A stretch of 64,000 nt of DNA from Symsagittifera roscoffensis (Eukaryota; Xenacoelomorpha; Acoela; Convolutidae), in NCBI RefSeq assembly GCF_963678635.1, contig NC_087065.1, forward strand, positions 59,856,754 through 59,920,753, in the 5' to 3' direction. A model generated the notes under the pieces. It ran no database searches and was not told the DNA's origin. It saw nothing but the letters and a program-made list of their open reading frames with translations. Of this stretch, positions 48,600 to 59,719 are shown in pieces. The position numbers were made by a program, and so were the translations under genes. Every line of letters starts with the position of its first letter. Position 1 is the stretch's first letter.

Positions 48600-49200
48600 C
48601 GATAAATTTGTTAAAAGCTATATAATTCAGAAGCGTCCACCTCAAAAAATTCCAAAAATAAAACGATTATCAAAAAAAGATACGAGAAATAAATTAAAAG
48701 AAAAATTGATGATCCAACTTCAGACAGGTCTTGGTCTTGAGCAATCGGTTATTGTGAAGCTCTTAGATTAACCGACACATAAAATTCGATCTCTACAAAA
48801 TGAAGTTCTTGCTCCGCGGCGCTTTTACTTGGCATGAGAGTAGTAGTGCGCGTGAATATGTGTTTGCCGCGTTATCTACTATGACGATTTGTCGTTTGTT
48901 ACCAATATTCGCCTCACGGATTTTTCGAGCTCTGCCAAGTTTCCAATGAAGCACCATTTTATCTAAAAAAATCTGCGCAGTTAGAAAACTTGTGAAAAAA
49001 CTTGACAAAAATTCCGTACTAGGCTCTTTTTTGTAGCTTGAAAGCTTTCCTAACGTAAATTTGATCAAAAAGGTGAAACTTTAACTCAAGTTGAAGTGAA
49101 AAACTGGAAGCATTGAAAATTAATTTCTACTTGAGAATATCAGGATTTATTGCGCAGCAGGCATTGTTCATGCAAAAACAATTGATTCAGTTTGTTTGTT
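48600..49200 (+). repeat. Local duplication, copy 1 (interrupted by an element)
   Basis: GAGAGTAGTAGTGCGxGTGAAT, CGCCTCACGGATTTTxCGAG, CTCTTTTTxGTAG and TTTCTACTTGAGAA occur in the same order here and at 50,985-51,290. The flank after the element at 49,202-49,929 (GAGGAAGTGTGCGAATGCAA) matches the flank at 51,409. The element therefore inserted into this copy, or was largely lost from the other. Confidence 0.75.
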
Positions 49201-49201
49201 A

Positions 49202-49929
49202 CACTTGCGAGTTTTAGTGAGCGTAGTGTATTATCTCGATTGTTATTTTCAAATCTAATTCGCAAATATTGGTGACACTTTTGGTGGCATCCTTACGGCT
49301 TTTTGATAGAATGTGTTTTGTCATTCGATTAGTAATAAATTAGCACAGTTGATGCTTTTTGAATTTATCAATTGAACCGAAAAAAAGCTATTTGTTTCGA
49401 ACAACATTGCGAGATATATTGAGTTGGAAAATTTTTTCAACAAGTTTATTTTATTGTAATGTTGTTCGAAACAAATAGCTTTTTTTCGGTTCATTTGATA
49501 AATTCAAAAAGCAATCCAACTCAATATATATCGCAATTTTTGTGAAATGTATAATTTATACATTATTTGGCCTTATTTGCTCTAAATTTTTCCGTGTAAA
49601 ATTAGTGTGGAGGCCTCCAGTTTTTAATATTTGAAAGTATTACATGCAAAGTTGTGTCCATTTGTATTTGGTGCCACTTTTGCTGCATCGCGGTGGTAAT
49701 TTTGAAGCCTTTCTTAGCAATTTTGTTTGAGACTAGTCTTTCGCGAAAGTTAAGGACGAGAGGGCAGCTCGTGAGACTCCAAATCTCGAGGTCGTAGGTT
49801 TGCATCCGATACGTAGCGAAGTTTTACTAGTTCAAGGCTCATTTATCTTTTTTTTTTAGTTTTCGTTGTAAGGCTGTTTTTTGTCGTGTTATCGCTAGTG
49901 TTTTTGAAGCGCAGCTTTACCTCTGTGTC
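49202..49929 (+). mobile_element. Hairpin-ended element with tRNA-like module, copy 4
   Basis: Starts CACTTGCGAGTTTTAGTGAG, GTGTATTA and continues AATTCGCAAATATTGGTG. A strong inner inverted repeat lies at 49,352-49,513. The tRNA-like module lies at 49,748-49,826 (ACGAGAGGGCAGCTC, GTCGTAGGTTTGCATCC, degraded). The end is GAAGCGCAGCTTTACCTCTG. Confidence 0.65.
49352..49513. repeat. Inverted repeat inside copy 4, arms of about 57 bp
   Basis: TGCTTTTTGAATTTATCAAT and AAGCTATTTGTTTCGAACAA on the left are mirrored by TTGTTCGAAACAAATAGCTT and TTGATAAATTCAAAAAGCA on the right, nearly perfectly. A second offset pair, GCGAGATATATTGAGTTGG with CCAACTCAATATATATCGC, overlaps its right edge. Confidence 0.9.
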
Positions 49930-49939
49930 AAAAATGTAT

Positions 49940-50930
49940 AAACGAGGAAGTGTGCGAATGCAACTTTGATAGGTTCAATTTCAATAGAACTTCTAAAAAT
50001 GTTTGTTGTAGAAATACTCGTTTCAATTCAGACTAATATGTTTGTCGTATAGAAACACTGGATTGAATTCCTATTCCAAAAAAAAACAGTCATTAAGAGG
50101 TAATACGAGAGATTAATACAAAAAATGATGATCCAACTGAGATAAAAGGTTTTTGTGCTGTTTTTAGATTATTCGAAGTTCAAATAAAATTCTGTCTCTA
50201 TGGACAAATTGATTGTTTCGAATTATCTGACTTGTAAAGTATTCTGATATGTTAGTGTTTACTGTTCTGATTACGTATTTGGGGCTCAGGTATGATTTTT
50301 TAACATTAAGTCGGTGATAGCATCTATCACATAAAAAGATTAGATGCGGTCGATTGATTTGACATAAAAACCTGCTTCAGACGCGATTTCAACTGCCAAT
50401 GAAAAACTTTTTGCAGAGTCAAGAAAAAGTTTATTTGAAAACTTCGCCCACCAAAAATGATTAGAACAGATATTAAATTCGTGAAGTGCAGCAATCGCCG
50501 TTCTCTAAAGATCATACTCCCACCGCTGCCGACTATTCTTTTTTTTTCGTTTTTAGGTTCGCAATTTCCACTCAGTCCTTTGCGGCTCTATTTGAATTTC
50601 ATTTGTTGATACTATGATCTGGAATTTTTTGCTACAGTTATTAAATGACTTTAATGAAAAGAACATAAATTTTCTGTAATATCAAACAGGCGCTTCCGAT
50701 TTACGTGAGTTCAAAATGTTCGATTTAATTTGAGCAAAGTAATTAGTCATATGAAGTCAGTGCTTGTGCAGAGTTAGGAACATTATAAAATTTCAATTCA
50801 ATATGAGTGATATAATAAATGCAAGCCCTGCACATTAGGGTTATATCTTGGATTTCAACGAGGAGTGGGCAAGGAGCGTGAAATTAATAAAACTTTTGAA
50901 AAACCATTTGATTTTTTGGGTAGGGTGACA
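49940..50930. repeat. Right flank of duplication copy 1 plus unassigned sequence
   Basis: 49,940-50,210 matches parts of the 48,600 block (GATGATCCAACT, TAATACGAGAGATTAA versus GATACGAGAAATAAATTAA). From 50,230 onward I see nothing that I can support. Confidence 0.5.
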
Positions 50931-50932
50931 AT

Positions 50933-51550
50933 TTGGAACAAGCGAAAGATCGCAACAATCCATTGAAAAGTAGCGATCAGCTTTCACTCGGTATGAGAGT
51001 AGTAGTGCGTGTGAATGTGTGTTCGCCTGCTGATCTACTGTTGCGAATTGTCGCTTGTTATGAAAAGTCGCCTCACGGATTTTCCGAGCTCTGTCAACAC
51101 TTCAACAAAACACCATTTGTCCAAAAAATTCTGCGCTGCCTGGTAAAAACATGAAACAAACTCCGTACTAGTCTCTTTTTAGTAAATTGAAAGCTTTCCT
51201 ATTGTAAATTGATCAAAAAAGTGAAGCTTCAAGTCAAGATCAGGGGAAAAATGCAAAGCAATGAAAATTAGTTTCTACTTGAGAACATAAAAAATTATTC
51301 GCGCAGCAGTCATTGCTGAAAAAAAAACATTTGCTTCAATTTTGTTTGATTTATTTGCGAGCTTGAGTGATTACAATTGATTTATTTTTTTTGTCTAAAA
51401 TTTACGAATGAGGAAGTTTGGTAATGCAATTTTGATAAGCACAATTTCAATAGAACTTGAAAAAATATATTTGACGTGAGCGAGATACTTGTTTCAAAAA
51501 ATAATACGTAATTTTTAATTCAAATTTATTGTCGTATCAGCTTTTGATTG
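50933..51550 (+). repeat. Local duplication, copy 2, with a 73-codon ORF
   Basis: Matches 48,810-49,200 and 49,930-50,040. The frame at 50,933-51,154 lacks an ATG start but has protein-like composition (MRVVVRVNVCSPADLLLRIV, GFSELCQHFNKTPFVQKIL). In copy 1 the same frame is broken. I do not recognise a family. It could be a decayed gene fragment carried in the repeat. Confidence 0.6.
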
Positions 51551-51559
51551 CCTTCAAGT

Positions 51560-53035
51560 GGATAAAATATTGTTCGATAGGTTTTAGTTTTATTTTGATT
51601 TTAAATGTCATGAAAGAATTGTTTGTTTTCGTCATAAGCCTTAAAGCTGCCTTCGCTCATTGACCTCTAGCTTTATCTACCACAGTCTGACCAAAATTGA
51701 CTTCAATAAAAGTTATAACGCCTGACATATTCAGACCCAAATAACAGCCTTGAAGTGTCTCAAAAATTTACAGGCTTTGCTCAATCTTTAGGCAGGCTTT
51801 TCCTTGAATTCTCTGCAAATTGCAGAATTAAAATCAAATTCTTATTTAATAACTCACTAGAATCCTGGCTCTGGGAACAAAAATAGTAAAATTGTTTTTC
51901 GATCAATTTTGGTCTAGGTTCTTATTTTACTTTTACTGGACATGACTACTTAAGTAAATTTTACCAAACTTTTTTTTCAGGTTAAGTTGTTAGCCAAATT
52001 TTTATATGTTGGTTTTGAATTTTCAATGAGTCAATTTTGAGCCAGAAAGTGTGGGCGTCGGAAGCTTCTTTACAACGCTTAATGTGCGTATTAGTCTATT
52101 CACAATTAGATAATCCCTTTTCTCTGAAGGTGAATTTGGGAGGCTGGATTTTGATTTCCGATCCTCCAAATCCGCGCCTCCGGCACAACACATTGAATTA
52201 TTGATCTACTTGTCCATTACTAACACCATAAACAGGGTAGCGGACCGCGCTCAGTTCGATTGCAACCCTCTTTCATGTGATCTTAGATTGCTTTTCTTTT
52301 CAGCTCTGACGTCCTAAATTGTCGATAAAAATCAAGTTCATAGACTTTGAACTGCCGTGTTCACGCACGGTGACCAGTGATAAATGAATGACAAATCACC
52401 TGAATGAAAGAATGACGTCAATTAAATTTTATTTAAATTAGTTTCACGCTAATAATTCACTGAAACTTTGATAGGGATTTCTATTGTTTACGTATGGTGT
52501 ACAGCTCATAAAGAGTTCTAGATTTCTTTCACTAATTCACTTGTAATACGTTTTTTTTAATTCAGAAACAATCATTGAGCAGGAGTTGCAATGGGTAGGA
52601 GCGGATATGATGCGGTAGTTTGGGCGATATGTATCCTTGTTCCTTGAAATAGTAATAATTTAGATGCAATGAGCACCGAGTCCGAGAGAGGCAGGCGCGT
52701 ATGTTGTTTAGGGAGTTTTTTGAAAAGTCAAATCTCACAATTTTGAAAACTTCGAATGTTGTTTGCTGGAACTTTATCTTTTTTGGAAAAAGATTTTAAA
52801 AAATGCTTGTTCCTTTTTGATTTGTGTCTTTCTTTCTCTCTTTCTCATTTCGAAGGTCTAAGGAGTTATTAAAAATGCCCTGTTTGGGAAAAAATCAAGC
52901 CAATACATGTTTGCTAAGTAACTCCTTGTACAAATGGAATTGCTTCATGCTAGTCCAGTTTATACCAGCCATTAGTCCAGTTTATCTGCTCTTACAATGG
53001 TCTATATGTGTATGTAATTTAACTCATTGAATTTC
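51560..53035. other. Unassigned intronic stretch before the second Piezo exon
   Basis: A GC-richer patch at 52,040-52,300 has no open coding structure that I trust. The pyrimidine tract before 53,044 is the Piezo acceptor. Confidence 0.4.
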
Positions 53036-53043
53036 TATTTTAG

Positions 53044-53163
53044 GACTGACTGGCACCTATATGAAGATAGTAGTGTGTACTTCCTCGACTATCTGTGTTG
53101 CCCAGCTGGTGTTTCTCCTAATGATGATGGCAGATGCAGATTCAGTGGCTGACCTCACCTTCT
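53044..53163 (+). CDS. PIEZO: Piezo mechanosensitive channel, next N-terminal exon
   Basis: A 120-bp exon, phase 1 at both ends, with acceptor TTCTATTTTAG and donor GTGAGT. It completes the Gly codon begun at 42,817 and reads GLTGTYMKIVVCTSSTICVA, QLVFLLMMMADADSVADLTF. This corresponds to the GHTG-x-x-x-K segment and second membrane helix of Piezo N-termini. Exact phase fit with the exon ending at 42,817 supports the join. The conserved His of GHTG is Leu here. The following Piezo exons are not visible, so the rest of the gene, which usually encodes over 2,000 residues, must extend past the window on the + strand. Confidence 0.82.
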
Positions 53164-53169
53164 GTGAGT

Positions 53170-54510
53170 GAACAAATCTGCCCTGCCCAAATCGACACTC
53201 CCACTGGTTGAATTCTTCTAAATGTTGTTTGTTAGATATAAAACAGGCTCTGCAGAAACGCTCATATCTGCCGTTCCAATGCCTTCTCCCATTATTTTTA
53301 GCAAAAAAAAAATCAATAAATGAGCAAATATGCAAGTATGGTTGAGAGGCTTGGTGGTCTCGAGTCATCGTATTTTTTGTTTCGGAGAAGCCAGTTTTCA
53401 TGATGATAAAAGTTAAGTGCAGACCATACACAACCTCAAGTCTGAGGCTAGTCAACCTAATACTTTATCTACAAAAGTGTCAATGGTAAGGCCAGCATTT
53501 GTAATGTTGTATAAGTTCAGCTTAACCTTCACATTTCCTTGATTGTGTGCAATTTAGAAAAGCTTGTTCTGTTAATCAGAATGGCTTGCTTGATTTCCGC
53601 CAGAATCCTTGTTTGAAGTTTTTGGAACTCAACATAAATCTAATGTTTTGGATCAAGTGAGTGAGTGATTGATAAAATAATCAAAGGTTGTTTATTGAAG
53701 CCATGTCAGCGTATCTTTTTTCAGATTTCCTCTCAGTTTTCCAAGGTTTCAATTCGTACCAATCTTTGTGACGATTGTTGCGATGAAGTGATTAGGCTTA
53801 GTTAGGTTACAAAATGAATGAAGTCTTATCAAATTCAACTAAAAGTCTAACTTTTTAACCCCAAAAAAGACTCCACCATGTTCATACCTTGCGTAGACTG
53901 CAGTCTTAATGGGTCCTTTGAGACCTCATTATTTAGTGTAATATGAATTCTGATCTGAGTCTTGTGCACTTAATACCAATATGCTTGATGATATCTCTTC
54001 ACTTTCTTCGCTAATACTTGATTTTAATATTTTTTGGTACTCGATGTAATATTGCAAATTAACTCGTTGAGATTTTGCAAATTGGAATTCGATAAAATTT
54101 TAGTTTAAGCTCAGAGACCAAATTAAGTTATTGGAAAGGAAGCAATGACAGCATGATATTGTTTAGCATTCATTAGCAGGAGTATTTTGTTTTGTTCTAA
54201 AATCCTAAAAATATCCTCAAAAAGGTTTAGTTAGATTCGGGAGCTGTTAGTTTAGAATTTTGATAATTTTTCTTTGTCACTACCCCCTCATTTTTCAGTA
54301 TTTAATTATTTTCAAATTGTTTTACGCTTTATATTGGCTGAATCCATGATGTGATGTTACAATGCAAAAATATATATGTTCGGCACACTAGCACTGAGCC
54401 CAACAAAATGAGAACTCATGAATTTAGAAAAACCAATTTTTTTTTCATGAAGTTTATAAGAACCCAAAAACAAACAAAGTCCAAAAGCAAACAAGTTCAG
54501 CGGCAAGCAA
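53170..54510. other. Unassigned, probably Piezo intron
   Basis: No further Piezo exon or other gene is seen. A 132-codon minus-strand frame overlaps the exon and is treated as chance. Confidence 0.4.
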
Positions 54511-54517
54511 GACTGCT

Positions 54518-54850
54518 CGTATATCAGGGCAAAACCCTGAAGGTTCCGACTGCCTTTAATCCATATCGAATAGTTTTTGGGAAAAAGTATCGAATAACTT
54601 TAAATTTTGGACAATATCAAAAATCAAGTGTGAAAATTCAAATCGTGCGAAGTTAATGTGACCAATTTGCTAGCCTCAATTAAATTTTGTGTGATTTTGT
54701 TGTACAGGATAATTTGCCACGCAGAAATAGTTCACTTTACGCTGTCAACATTATGAATAAAATCTTCTAAGCGCATAAATTAGCTCACAGCTTGGCCAAA
54801 TTGGCAACTTTCAAACTCCTAGAAATGATTGAAAGTAAAATTATTTTTAA
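54518..54850 (+). mobile_element. Two-hairpin dispersed element, degraded copy
   Basis: AAGCAAGACTGCTCGTATAT, CAGGGCAAAACCCTGA and GGTTCCGACTGCCTTTAA mark the start. Later, TGGCCAAATTGGCAACTTTC matches the interior of the better copies. It is immediately followed by another copy in the same direction. Confidence 0.65.
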
Positions 54851-54857
54851 AAATAAA

Positions 54858-55400
54858 CAAGACTGCTCGTATCAGGGCGAAGCCCTGAATGTTCCGACTG
54901 CCTTTTAAGGTCTATGGAGCATTAATAACTTGAAAAATTTCAATGTAATAGAAAAAAATTTTGAAAAAATTTGAGATTTTATGTAAAAACATCCCCCCAC
55001 ACGTCATATTAAGTACAAAGTGATAGATTTTGCGCCTATTAACAAATCGATTATGGCATAAAAGCATCCTTGAACCAATTTAGAACGATTTCCAAGACGG
55101 ATTAAATCTCGTTTACGCGTTAATAGAGCGAAATTTATCGCGCGTTAATTGTCCCAATTGGCCAAAATGGCAGTCTTTAAACCCCCATAACTTTATGAAA
55201 AATGATCACAGGTAAAATATCTTTTCAAATTTAAGCTCAGGACAACAATAGTTTTCGAATGATATAAAAAAATTCCGTCAAAAATGGCTAGTTAAAAAGT
55301 CGAAATTTGTCTGAAGAAAAAAAAACCCACCCCGAGCACAAATATTCCGTTAAATTCGTATCGAAAGTCGGAACAAAAACTGAAAAATAACTTGATAAAA
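54858..55400 (+). mobile_element. Two-hairpin dispersed element, good copy
   Basis: Starts AACAAGACTGCTCGTATCAG with a perfect hairpin TCAGGGC, loop GAA, GCCCTGA at 54,872-54,888. The interior hairpin around GAGCGAAATTTATCGCGCGT lies near 55,130. The end is CGTATCGAAAGTCGGAACAA. It is a direct neighbour of the degraded copy at 54,518. A further start fragment (CTCGTATATCAAGGCAAAAC) lies at 55,457. Confidence 0.78.
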
Positions 55401-55453
55401 AAAACAGCACTAAGTTTTTATAATCCGTTTTCTTCGAAAGTCAGAAAAACAAA

Positions 55454-58180
55454 TTTCTCGTATATCAAGGCAAAACCCTGAATAATTCGACTGCCCGTTA
55501 ATTGTTCTAGGTAATAGCACATCAGAAAAATTATAACCTAAAATCGTAAATGTCAATGAACAACTTTGAGTGCGGTATAGTTTCATTCGTGTTACTTTTT
55601 CAGCATTATAGATTGAGCCTTCAGAAATTAAACGAGCAGCTAAGACAGGTTTAGATGAGTGTGTAGCACACCAGAGTGGAAACATACAGAGTTTTTGTTC
55701 AACCTTTCAAAATTGGTCTGAATAAAAAAACCACCACAAGCGTGAACATTATTCTTCGAAAGTCTAACATTAATCAGCCGCAATACAAAGAACGTTTCCT
55801 ATCAATTCTGTTCCGCAATACAAAGAACGTTTCCTATCAATTCTGTTCAGTTCTGGAAGCAATCAAGAGCCAGCATTTAGTTTTAGTTAATTGTTGTAAA
55901 AATTATTAAGGAGTCATTCGTGCCATCAACTAAACATATATAGTTCAGGAAGCAAAAATTTGGTTTAAAACTCAGTTTTACAAGACCTTAGGAAAATTTA
56001 AGCAATATACGCTAAACTGAAGTCAAGGAAAACTGTTTGTTTTGATTGATACAGATGGCGTTTAGATTGGCTTCTTTCTTTGACTTCACTTTAGCGTTAA
56101 ACGAGTTTTTTTTCTTGAACAAAAAATGGTAACTCCTGAACAAACGATTTTTTTAAGTTTAATAAATTTATAGGAAAAGAAAGCTCAAAGCAAATATCAA
56201 ATGCTCCAGGGCATCGGAAAATTTTAAAGTAATAAATTACGCCAAAAAAGATGTTTCGAGGTTTTCCGTAATACTGAAAAAAAAACGCCCAAAGAACTTA
56301 TTAATTTGGAAATATGCAAAATGTTTCCCAAAATTGTCTTTCTTGTTCTTTGGCGCGCTCTAGAACGCCCCTATTTTGCGTTGGAGCCCCTATTGATTTC
56401 TTTTAACCATTGTTTTGATATTACTCAAGGAGAGGAAAAATCGACGAAGATGGTTTATTTATGAACTTCAAAAGTCTTTTTAATGGAAAAAAGTCTAGAC
56501 AGTTGAAAAGCCATCGGTATATTCAGGGCGTGGCTTTGATAGAAAAAATAATGTTGAAAGAGATACTTTCTGTTTCGTAAACTGTGGGCAGCTTTGCTCC
56601 TCCTTTGTATTTACTGTAAGCAAATAACAACACAAAACTAATAGTTGTTTTTTTTTTACTAAACTTAAGACTCAAATTACTGTTTGCGTAAAATGAACAT
56701 CCCTCGTTTCAAAAAATAAGTATCCTTTTTTAAATTTTTTCCTTTTAGTAACCAGCCAGAGCAAATACGATATTAAAAAAATGAGCAAATCGAAAACGTA
56801 TTTTGTGATCGAAGTAGCATCAAGAGTGTTATGCGTGTTATGCTGTTGTTTCGCTTTATTCTGATCCAGAACTAATGAAAAAAAATTTTTCTTTTGGCTC
56901 GCAGAATTTGCATGAAATTGCGTGTACGGTGCATTATGTTGCTCTACAGTAAAAAAAAAAACAATTTAAATGAAAAACAATGAATTTGATGTATCTGAAA
57001 AAAAAATCGCTGATAGCGCCTCAATTTTTTTATTTTCTTCACCTAATTTCTGTGTGTGTGTTTCTTCCCCTTTTCGACCCGGATAAACAAAGAATATGTC
57101 ACTCATGTTTTATTTCTAATTTAAAGTAATGTTCTGCAAATTATATGGCTTGTAATGTTTCGCCATTTTCAAACTACGGATAAAAAAGCGTCTTAATGAA
57201 TGTTTTATGAGCCGACTGTTTTTTTTTATTGTCAATTGTTCCGAAATTCTGTCTGAACAAAAATAACTGCGTCATGAAAAATTAATAAATAGCCATCTTC
57301 TGAGAACTCATTTTGCTGGTTTATGCGTTTAGATTAGCTCTCTAAGCACCGTGGTATTTAAAAAAAGAGCAGTATAAGATAGAGTACTATGGTGTCTTAT
57401 TGATTGATAATTTTTCCTGCTTGGTGTGAAATCGTACTATAAATATAGCTAAAGTGATTAGAAAGGGGCGGTTCTAAAATAATGTAACTCCAGACTACTC
57501 TGATACCAGAGCTGATTAATTGTTCAATCATTGATTAAATATGAAAAAAGTATGAAAAGAATATGAAAACTGCAAAACGGTTGGAAGTGACTTGTTCATG
57601 TTTCAGTTTGATGTTGTTTTCTTGTTTTCTCTGAATTGAAAAAATAAAATACCAAACAATTTTTTTGAGAGGGTTTGCACTGAATTTTTAAAGAACCCTC
57701 TATAGTGTTTTTGTTATTTTTTAAATGGAAGAGTTGAAACTTGGCCGGGTCTTTTTTTACCTGGCTTGGTCTGTGGTTTTTATTTCCTAATTGAGCGAAA
57801 AAATTTGTTGCTGTGCAATTTACGCATAATTTTCCAACCACATTAATCTAAGTAAAGCAATTATAAAATAAGCAAAATTAGACATTTTCCTCCGTTTTGT
57901 AGTCGAGAGATAAAAATCCGCTAAATTAATACATTTTATCTTAAATGTCACGTTAAAATGCAGTATATTTAAATAGCAAGCCCTTTTTCCCAATCATTTG
58001 GGTAACCCACAGTCTAACTTTTAGTAAATTAGAAAAACGCAGAACAGTTTTTCTTTCTCTCGACACTTGAAATTTTTTGGAATCTGAATCACGTACAGCT
58101 GAAAGGTCTTTAATATGATACCTTGCTTGACCCGGTTACGACCTTTGCTTGAGGTAATCAAAATCTGTCGGAAAAATAAC
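55454..58180. other. Unassigned, probably Piezo intron
   Basis: Apart from the element fragment at 55,457 and the small duplication at 55,779, I see no gene or array. Confidence 0.4.
55779..55848. repeat. Perfect tandem duplication, 35-bp unit
   Basis: CCGCAATACAAAGAACGTTT, CCTATCAATTCTGTT occurs twice back to back. Confidence 0.9.
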
Positions 58181-58185
58181 TTTCA

Positions 58186-58258
58186 CCAAAGAGGAGTGGT
58201 GGTGAAGTGGTTACGTCTCCGCCTCTCAATCGAAATGTCGGATGTTCGAGGCCCACTT
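58186..58258 (+). mobile_element. tRNA-like sequence (SINE-type)
   Basis: An A-box-like GGTGGTGAAGTGGTTACG is followed by CTCCGCCTCTCAATCG and a B-box-like GGATGTTCGAGGCCC at tRNA spacing. The 3' acceptor side does not pair well, so it is a tRNA-derived repeat rather than a tRNA gene. Confidence 0.5.
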
Positions 58259-58469
58259 TGATCCATGCTCGTTGCTTGAGGGTGAAGCAACATTGCCCAG
58301 CCCAAAAAAATAGCAAAAAAATTTCAGGTAGTTCTTAAATAGGGGCATAACAGCGGTTCGCCGTGATGAGCTGTACAGCTCGTATGTTGGTCCTGTCCCT
58401 CGTGGATAAATGGTCTTAATTCGGAAGTGGTTGTAACAGTAGATGTTTCGAGCAATCCAGTGAAGTATG

Positions 58470-58811
58470 CAGGGGCCTCAGGGTTTCGACCCCTCTTCAA
58501 CCAAAGGGCTGCCCCTTTGGTATTATTCAATGACATCCATTTAGGGCCGACCAACCATTAATTTTTTTAAAAGCTAACATATACTAATTTTGAAGCGAAT
58601 TGCGCGCCAAACAAACGCGTTTTTTTTATGGTCAAAATTTCCCAAAAGGACCCAAACACTGCATTTTTAACCTTCTTTTTGAATTTTTCAAATGATCAAA
58701 TTAAGGTCTTTAAAATGAAGTGCTCTTGGAAAACTTGGCAAGTCAATTTGGGCGACCTAAAGTTTTTTTATCAATGCGCCCCCGGTATAGATAATTGTAG
58801 ATCCGACGCTG
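58470..58811. mobile_element. hAT-type MITE, 342 bp, nested in the TIR element
   Basis: Starts CAGGGGCCTCAGGGTTTCGA and ends GTAGATCCGACGCTG. Flanks GAAGTATG (58,462-58,469) and GATGTATG (58,812-58,819) are an 8-bp target duplication with one change. The interior resembles the MITE at 30,591 (TTTxGGGCCGACxAACC, GAAAAxTTGGCAAGTCAATTT), so both belong to one family. Confidence 0.8.
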
Positions 58812-59322
58812 GATGTATGGCATTTAAACTTTTGAGCTTTTGAATTGTGAACTAGACTTTGCCAAAGACCCCAAGTTTTGTTAAAAGCCATCTTGGCTCG
58901 AGCGATCATAATGATATAATGGTTACTAATTGCATTTCAGCACTAAATGAAACATTTTTTTTAAATGTCCCTGTTTTTTGCCTAGTGAGGCAGATAATCA
59001 ATCAAAACGGTATCAGACATTTTCTTTACTGATTTGGCGACAGGAACAGAAGCTTCACTGTTTTATTGCCCCAAGCTTTTAGAAAATTTGCGCCAAGCGC
59101 GGTACTTTGCAGACACAATTAAGAGAAAACTATGGAAATACACCTCTCATTACCCAACGTTAAATCAAAAGGCATTTCAAAACTAGTAAAACTTCCTGAT
59201 AATTGGCACAAAACTTTTAGTTTTGTTTTGTAAATTGATAAACGTTGATAAAAATTCAATGTTTTTTAATGTCTGAATTATTATTTATTGACATGTCTTA
59301 TAATTTTATTTGTTCATATTTT

Positions 59323-59612
59323 TCTTAAGTTTAGCAATCAGCTTAGTGTATTACTATGAACCTTCTATTTTTTCTTCTGTTCTCTGCTTTATTTTTGGCT
59401 AGTGTTTAGTACGTACTAAGCTTCCGTGACTGAGTGGTCAGTGTGTGAGATTTTTGAATCTCTAGATCGCAGGTTCGAATCTCGGGTATGGCCAAAATTT
59501 TGCTAATCTGAGGCTTATTTCTGCTTTTTCTTATTGATCTTATAGTTTATAGAGCTGCTTTTTATCGTGTTCTGGCTAGTGTTTGCGAAGCGAAGCTTCG
59601 CCTCTGTGTAAT
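59323..59612 (+). mobile_element. Hairpin-ended element with tRNA-like module, copy 5 (best preserved)
   Basis: Begins near CAGCTTAGTGTATTACTATG. The tRNA-like module at 59,420-59,492 has A box GTGACTGAGTGGTCA and B box GGTTCGAATCTC, close to a Ser/Leu-type tRNA. It ends with a perfect 7-bp hairpin GCGAAGC, loop GAA, GCTTCGC (59,585-59,601), then CTCTGTGTAATAA. The promoter boxes mean that RNA polymerase III could transcribe it. Confidence 0.7.
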
Positions 59613-59719
59613 AAATTTTGTTTTAGTTAAGATATTTTATCCACGAGGGATAGGACCAACATACGAGCTGTACAGCTCATCTCGGCGAACCGCTGTTGTG
59701 CCCCTGCTTAAGTGTTAAG

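Larger units (their letters stand above)
42818..53043 (+). other. Piezo intron, about 10.2 kb
   Basis: Bounded by GTGAGT and TTCTATTTTAG and joining codon phase 1 to phase 1 exactly. It holds two hairpin-ended elements, a foldback, a local duplication and other repeats. These are described separately. Confidence 0.75.
58339..59707. mobile_element. TIR element of about 1.37 kb flanked by TTAA, non-autonomous
   Basis: Terminal inverted repeats of about 80 bp: AGGGGCATAACAGCGGTTCG at 58,341 and, inverted, CGAACCGCTGTTGTGCCCCT ending at 59,705. Each is separated by two bases from TTAA (58,335-58,338 and 59,708-59,711). The TIR contains the palindrome GAGCTGTACAGCTC. It carries no transposase. 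The interior holds a hAT MITE and a tRNA-bearing element, so nested insertion is clear. TTAA suggests piggyBac-like targeting, but the TIR sequence is not a standard piggyBac end. Confidence 0.75.

Noticed and set aside
52591-52647. Short frame MGRSGYDAVVWAICILVP, considered as a Piezo first exon
   Set aside because: It lies downstream of the exon at 42,722, ends in a stop without a donor, and would skip a needed exon.
53057-53455. 132-codon minus-strand ORF across the Piezo exon
   Set aside because: It is antisense to a well-supported exon, has no recognised domain, and its composition is what the antisense of coding sequence gives.
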